Shown here piece after piece: positions 62,816 through 64,000 of a DNA stretch of 64,000 nucleotides. The DNA lies in contig NZ_JARUJP010000016.1 of assembly GCF_033659955.1 (NCBI RefSeq), forward strand, positions 1 through 64,000, given 5' to 3'. Origin of the DNA: Clostridium_AM tanneri. Its GTDB lineage: Bacteria > Bacillota > Clostridia > Clostridiales > Clostridiaceae. The stretch's first letter is position 1, and every line of letters begins with the position of its first letter. The position numbers were made by a program, and so were the translations under genes. The notes beneath the pieces are model-generated. The model searched no databases and was not told the origin of the DNA. It saw nothing but the letters and a program-made list of their open reading frames with translations.

Positions 62816-62861
62816 CTGTTTTGGTGTTCTACACTGGTCAAACACATCTACCTGACATTTT

Positions 62862-62992
62862 TATCCGATGACTACCCGCTCTAATACTTCCTCGCACACA
62901 GTGAAAGCGATTCGCACCAAATCAAAGATTTGGGCTCTCTGCTTTTCTGCAAGAGAGAGCAAAGAGCGGCTACGTCCCTTGATTCGTTCAAC
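62862..62992 (-). repeat. Interspersed palindromic repeat, copy C (with insert)
   Basis: On the minus strand this begins GTTGAACGAATCAAGGGACG and ends AGTATTAGAGCGGGTAGTC and CATCGGAT, matching the second half of copy A (14921-14995). In place of the 6-10 nt loop of copy A it has an insert of about 60 nt that includes the 35-nt hairpin found next to TnpB. Confidence 0.7.
62910..62944. repeat. 35-nt flanking hairpin, copy 2
   Basis: ATTCGCACCAAATCAAAGAT onward to GCTT matches 61052-61086 at 32 of 35 positions. In both copies a 7-bp stem closes on a 3-nt loop; a C-G pair here is an A-T pair in the other, preserving the stem. It lies outside the truncated TnpA. Confidence 0.65.
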
Positions 62993-63002
62993 TATCTAAT
63001 CT

Positions 63003-63629
63003 TTATTTCATATACTTTTCTACTAGTTCATAGCATCTATTTTTTGTTGTCTCTGCTAAGGAACTAACATATAGTACTGATTCCATTGTTCCACCCTTCA
63101 TTTCTGAGGATGCCTCTTTAGCTTTAGCATCTCTATAGGCTATCCACTTAATTTCTTCACTCTGTAATTTTTTCATATCATTAGAAGATAGTTGTCCTTT
63201 TAGTACGCCATAGATTTCATTTAAAGCAGCATCCCATCGTTTATACCTTTCACTTGCAGCCTCTCTCATGTCTGCTGTTACTCCAGAAGACTCTTTTTCT
63301 TCTAAATCCTTTAATCCTAGTTCAATATTGTTTAGCTTAGTTCTATATTCTTCTTTCCTGCTTATATTCTGAATACTAATACCGACATTCTTTTTATCCT
63401 CTACTTTGTTCTCTACCTTAGCTTCTTCTTTGTTCTCTGTTTTATTCTCTACCTTAGCTTGTTCTTGGTTCTCTGTTTTATTCTCTGTTTTATCATCTAC
63501 TTTGTTCTCTACCTTATCCTCTGTGCTAGTCTTTACTGGCTCAGTATTTGTATTTTCTGCAGCACTACTTCCACAGCCAGCTAATCCCAGTGATAGTACT
63601 AAAATTATAATTCCTAAAATTTTTTTCAT
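63003..63629 (-). CDS. DUF1311/LprI-like lipoprotein with charged repeat linker
   Basis: The 208-residue protein has a lipoprotein signal (lipobox LAGC, Cys near residue 19), then a Lys/Glu/Asn-rich linker with repeats of ENKTENK and VENK (about 35-75), then a helical LprI/DUF1311 domain (KLNNIELGLKDLEEKESSG, MKKLQSEEIKWIAYRD). Such domains are lysozyme-inhibitor-like in other bacteria. The start at 63629 follows GGGGGAAAAT; the TTG four codons before sits on that site. It is next to repeat copy C. Confidence 0.82.
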   Translation of the reverse strand: MKKILGIIILVLSLGLAGCGSSAAENTNTEPVKTSTEDKVENKVDDKTENKTENQEQAKVENKTENKEEAKVENKVEDKKNVGISIQNISRKEEYRTKLNNIELGLKDLEEKESSGVTADMREAASERYKRWDAALNEIYGVLKGQLSSNDMKKLQSEEIKWIAYRDAKAKEASSEMKGGTMESVLYVSSLAETTKNRCYELVEKYMK

Positions 63630-63674
63630 ATTTTCCCCCAATAATAAGCTTATAATTTGAATTATTTTGAATAA

Positions 63675-63710
63675 CCATGCCTTATAATGTTAAAGCATGG
63701 TTTATTTTTA
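63675..63710 (+). terminator. Terminator-like hairpin
   Basis: CCATGC (63675-63680) and GCATGG (63695-63700) form a 6-bp stem; TTTATTTTTA follows on the plus strand. It has no plus-strand gene nearby, so it may be a remnant. Confidence 0.4.
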
Positions 63711-63760
63711 AGGAGGTATTAAGCAAACAAATTTATTATTTACAAAGTTAAAATACCTCC
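63711..63760 (-). terminator. Possible terminator after the nitroreductase gene
   Basis: AGGAGGTATT (63711-63720) and AATACCTCC (63752-63760) form a 9-bp stem with a 31-nt loop. On the minus strand TTAAAAATAA follows. It lies 18 bp after the nitroreductase stop. The large loop lowers confidence. Confidence 0.45.
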
Positions 63761-63778
63761 TCCTTGTTTGATATTCCT

Positions 63779-64000
63779 CTAAAAGCTTTCGTAAAAAACT
63801 ATGTCCTCCAAAGGTTTACGAGCTTTGTCATGTCTATCTGGTGATGCCGCTTCACCTTCTGCGTAACCTACTGCTAGTATATTCACTGGCTCAAAACTCT
63901 CCGGTAAATTAAATTCCTTCTTTATAACCTGAGGGTCAAAATAGCATATCCATACTGTTCCAAGCCCCTGTGCTGTAGCCTCTAGCATCATATGGTCTGT
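63779..64000 (-). CDS. Nitroreductase family protein, C-terminal part (runs off window)
   Basis: The frame is open to the window's edge, so the 5' end is not seen. The visible part reads TDHMMLEATAQGLGTVWICY, FDPQVIKKEFNLPESFEPVN and ILAVGYAEGEA, the C-terminal region of FMN-dependent nitroreductases, with the family's GLGTVWI motif. The residual length (about 73 residues) fits the end of a 170-200 residue protein. The reaction may be reduction of quinones, flavins or nitro compounds. Confidence 0.85.
   Translation of the reverse strand, partial: TDHMMLEATAQGLGTVWICYFDPQVIKKEFNLPESFEPVNILAVGYAEGEAASPDRHDKARKPLEDIVFYESF

Larger units (their letters stand above)
60870..62820 (-). mobile_element. 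IS607-type transposable element (TnpA truncated)
   Basis: The element carries, in order on the minus strand, the C-terminal remnant of an IS607 serine recombinase and a full TnpB that overlap by 65 bp, the usual arrangement in IS607. Ends cannot be set exactly: the left is within repeat copy C (62862-62992), and the right is a hairpin-rich zone before 60870. TnpA lacks its catalytic N-terminus, so transposition would require another copy in trans. Confidence 0.7.

Noticed and set aside
63406..63660. 84-codon plus-strand frame with FSTL/FSVLF repeats
   Set aside because: It is the complement of the Lys/Glu repeat linker of the lipoprotein; the repeats come from that gene.

Overview
The window is low-GC, AT-rich DNA with strong AGGAGG-type ribosome binding sites, tight operons and protein families typical of Clostridium and its close relatives: KdpFABC, VanZ, CBO0543-type membrane proteins, a ferredoxin-[FeFe]-hydrogenase-like sensor, a DnaD/DnaC pair, DUF1659/DUF2922/YvrJ, a group II intron and an IS607-type element. 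I see no rRNA, tRNA or CRISPR array. Most of it reads as chromosomal accessory and housekeeping content. The assignment to a spore-forming anaerobic clostridium is inference.

Region by region. 1-9.6 kb: two nucleotidyltransferases (one lincosamide-resistance-like), a shrunken methyltransferase remnant, VanZ, a small alarmone synthetase, an extradiol-type dioxygenase, cupin, YmaF, cardiolipin synthase and a PPC-domain protein. 9.7-12.6 kb: a three-gene drug-efflux operon (lipoprotein adaptor, ABC-2 permease, ATPase). 12.9-14.8 kb: a cytoplasmic fusion of ferredoxin, hydrogenase H-domain and chemoreceptor signalling domain. 15-20.8 kb: a CDF metal exporter, a TetR regulator with a 36-bp palindrome at its promoter, two membrane proteins, a nucleotidyltransferase remnant, a dicarboxylate symporter and a divergent AraC regulator. 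20.9-29.7 kb: the Kdp high-affinity K+ system (kdpF, kdpA, kdpB, kdpC plus one extra small membrane peptide). Divergent from it is an unusual regulatory set: a histidine kinase, a receiver-TPR protein and a kinase-less KdpD N-terminal protein. 29.8-38.4 kb: cell-wall genes (amidase, polysaccharide deacetylase), an HD phosphohydrolase, a MacA/MacB-type efflux operon and a chemoreceptor.

38.5-45 kb: a replication/sigma module (DnaC-like loader, DnaD-like protein, two sigma-70-like proteins, then YvrJ, DUF2922 and DUF1659). A 2.3-kb group II intron splits the DnaC gene right after its Walker A motif, and the intron's own reverse transcriptase is frameshifted and internally deleted. 45-54 kb: a chemoreceptor, a FetA/FetB-type metal exporter whose permease gene carries an in-frame TAA, DUF3231, two membrane proteins, an internally duplicated 420-residue protein and an NlpC/P60 cell-wall hydrolase. 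54.0-54.6 kb: a two-gene operon whose second gene has one in-frame TGA in a Cys-TGA motif, with a hairpin after it placed as a bacterial SECIS would be. It is best read as a HesB-like CC/Sec selenoprotein and would be missed by ordinary ORF calling. 54.8-59.1 kb: a heterodimeric ABC multidrug exporter with its MarR regulator. 59.6-64 kb: a glutaredoxin, DUF3786, an IS607-type element with a truncated TnpA and a divergent TnpB, a DUF1311-like lipoprotein and the end of a nitroreductase.

An interspersed palindromic repeat family links several intergenic gaps (about 14.9, 33.15 and 62.9 kb). The IS607-type element is flanked by two copies of a 35-nt hairpin that differ by a compensatory base-pair change.
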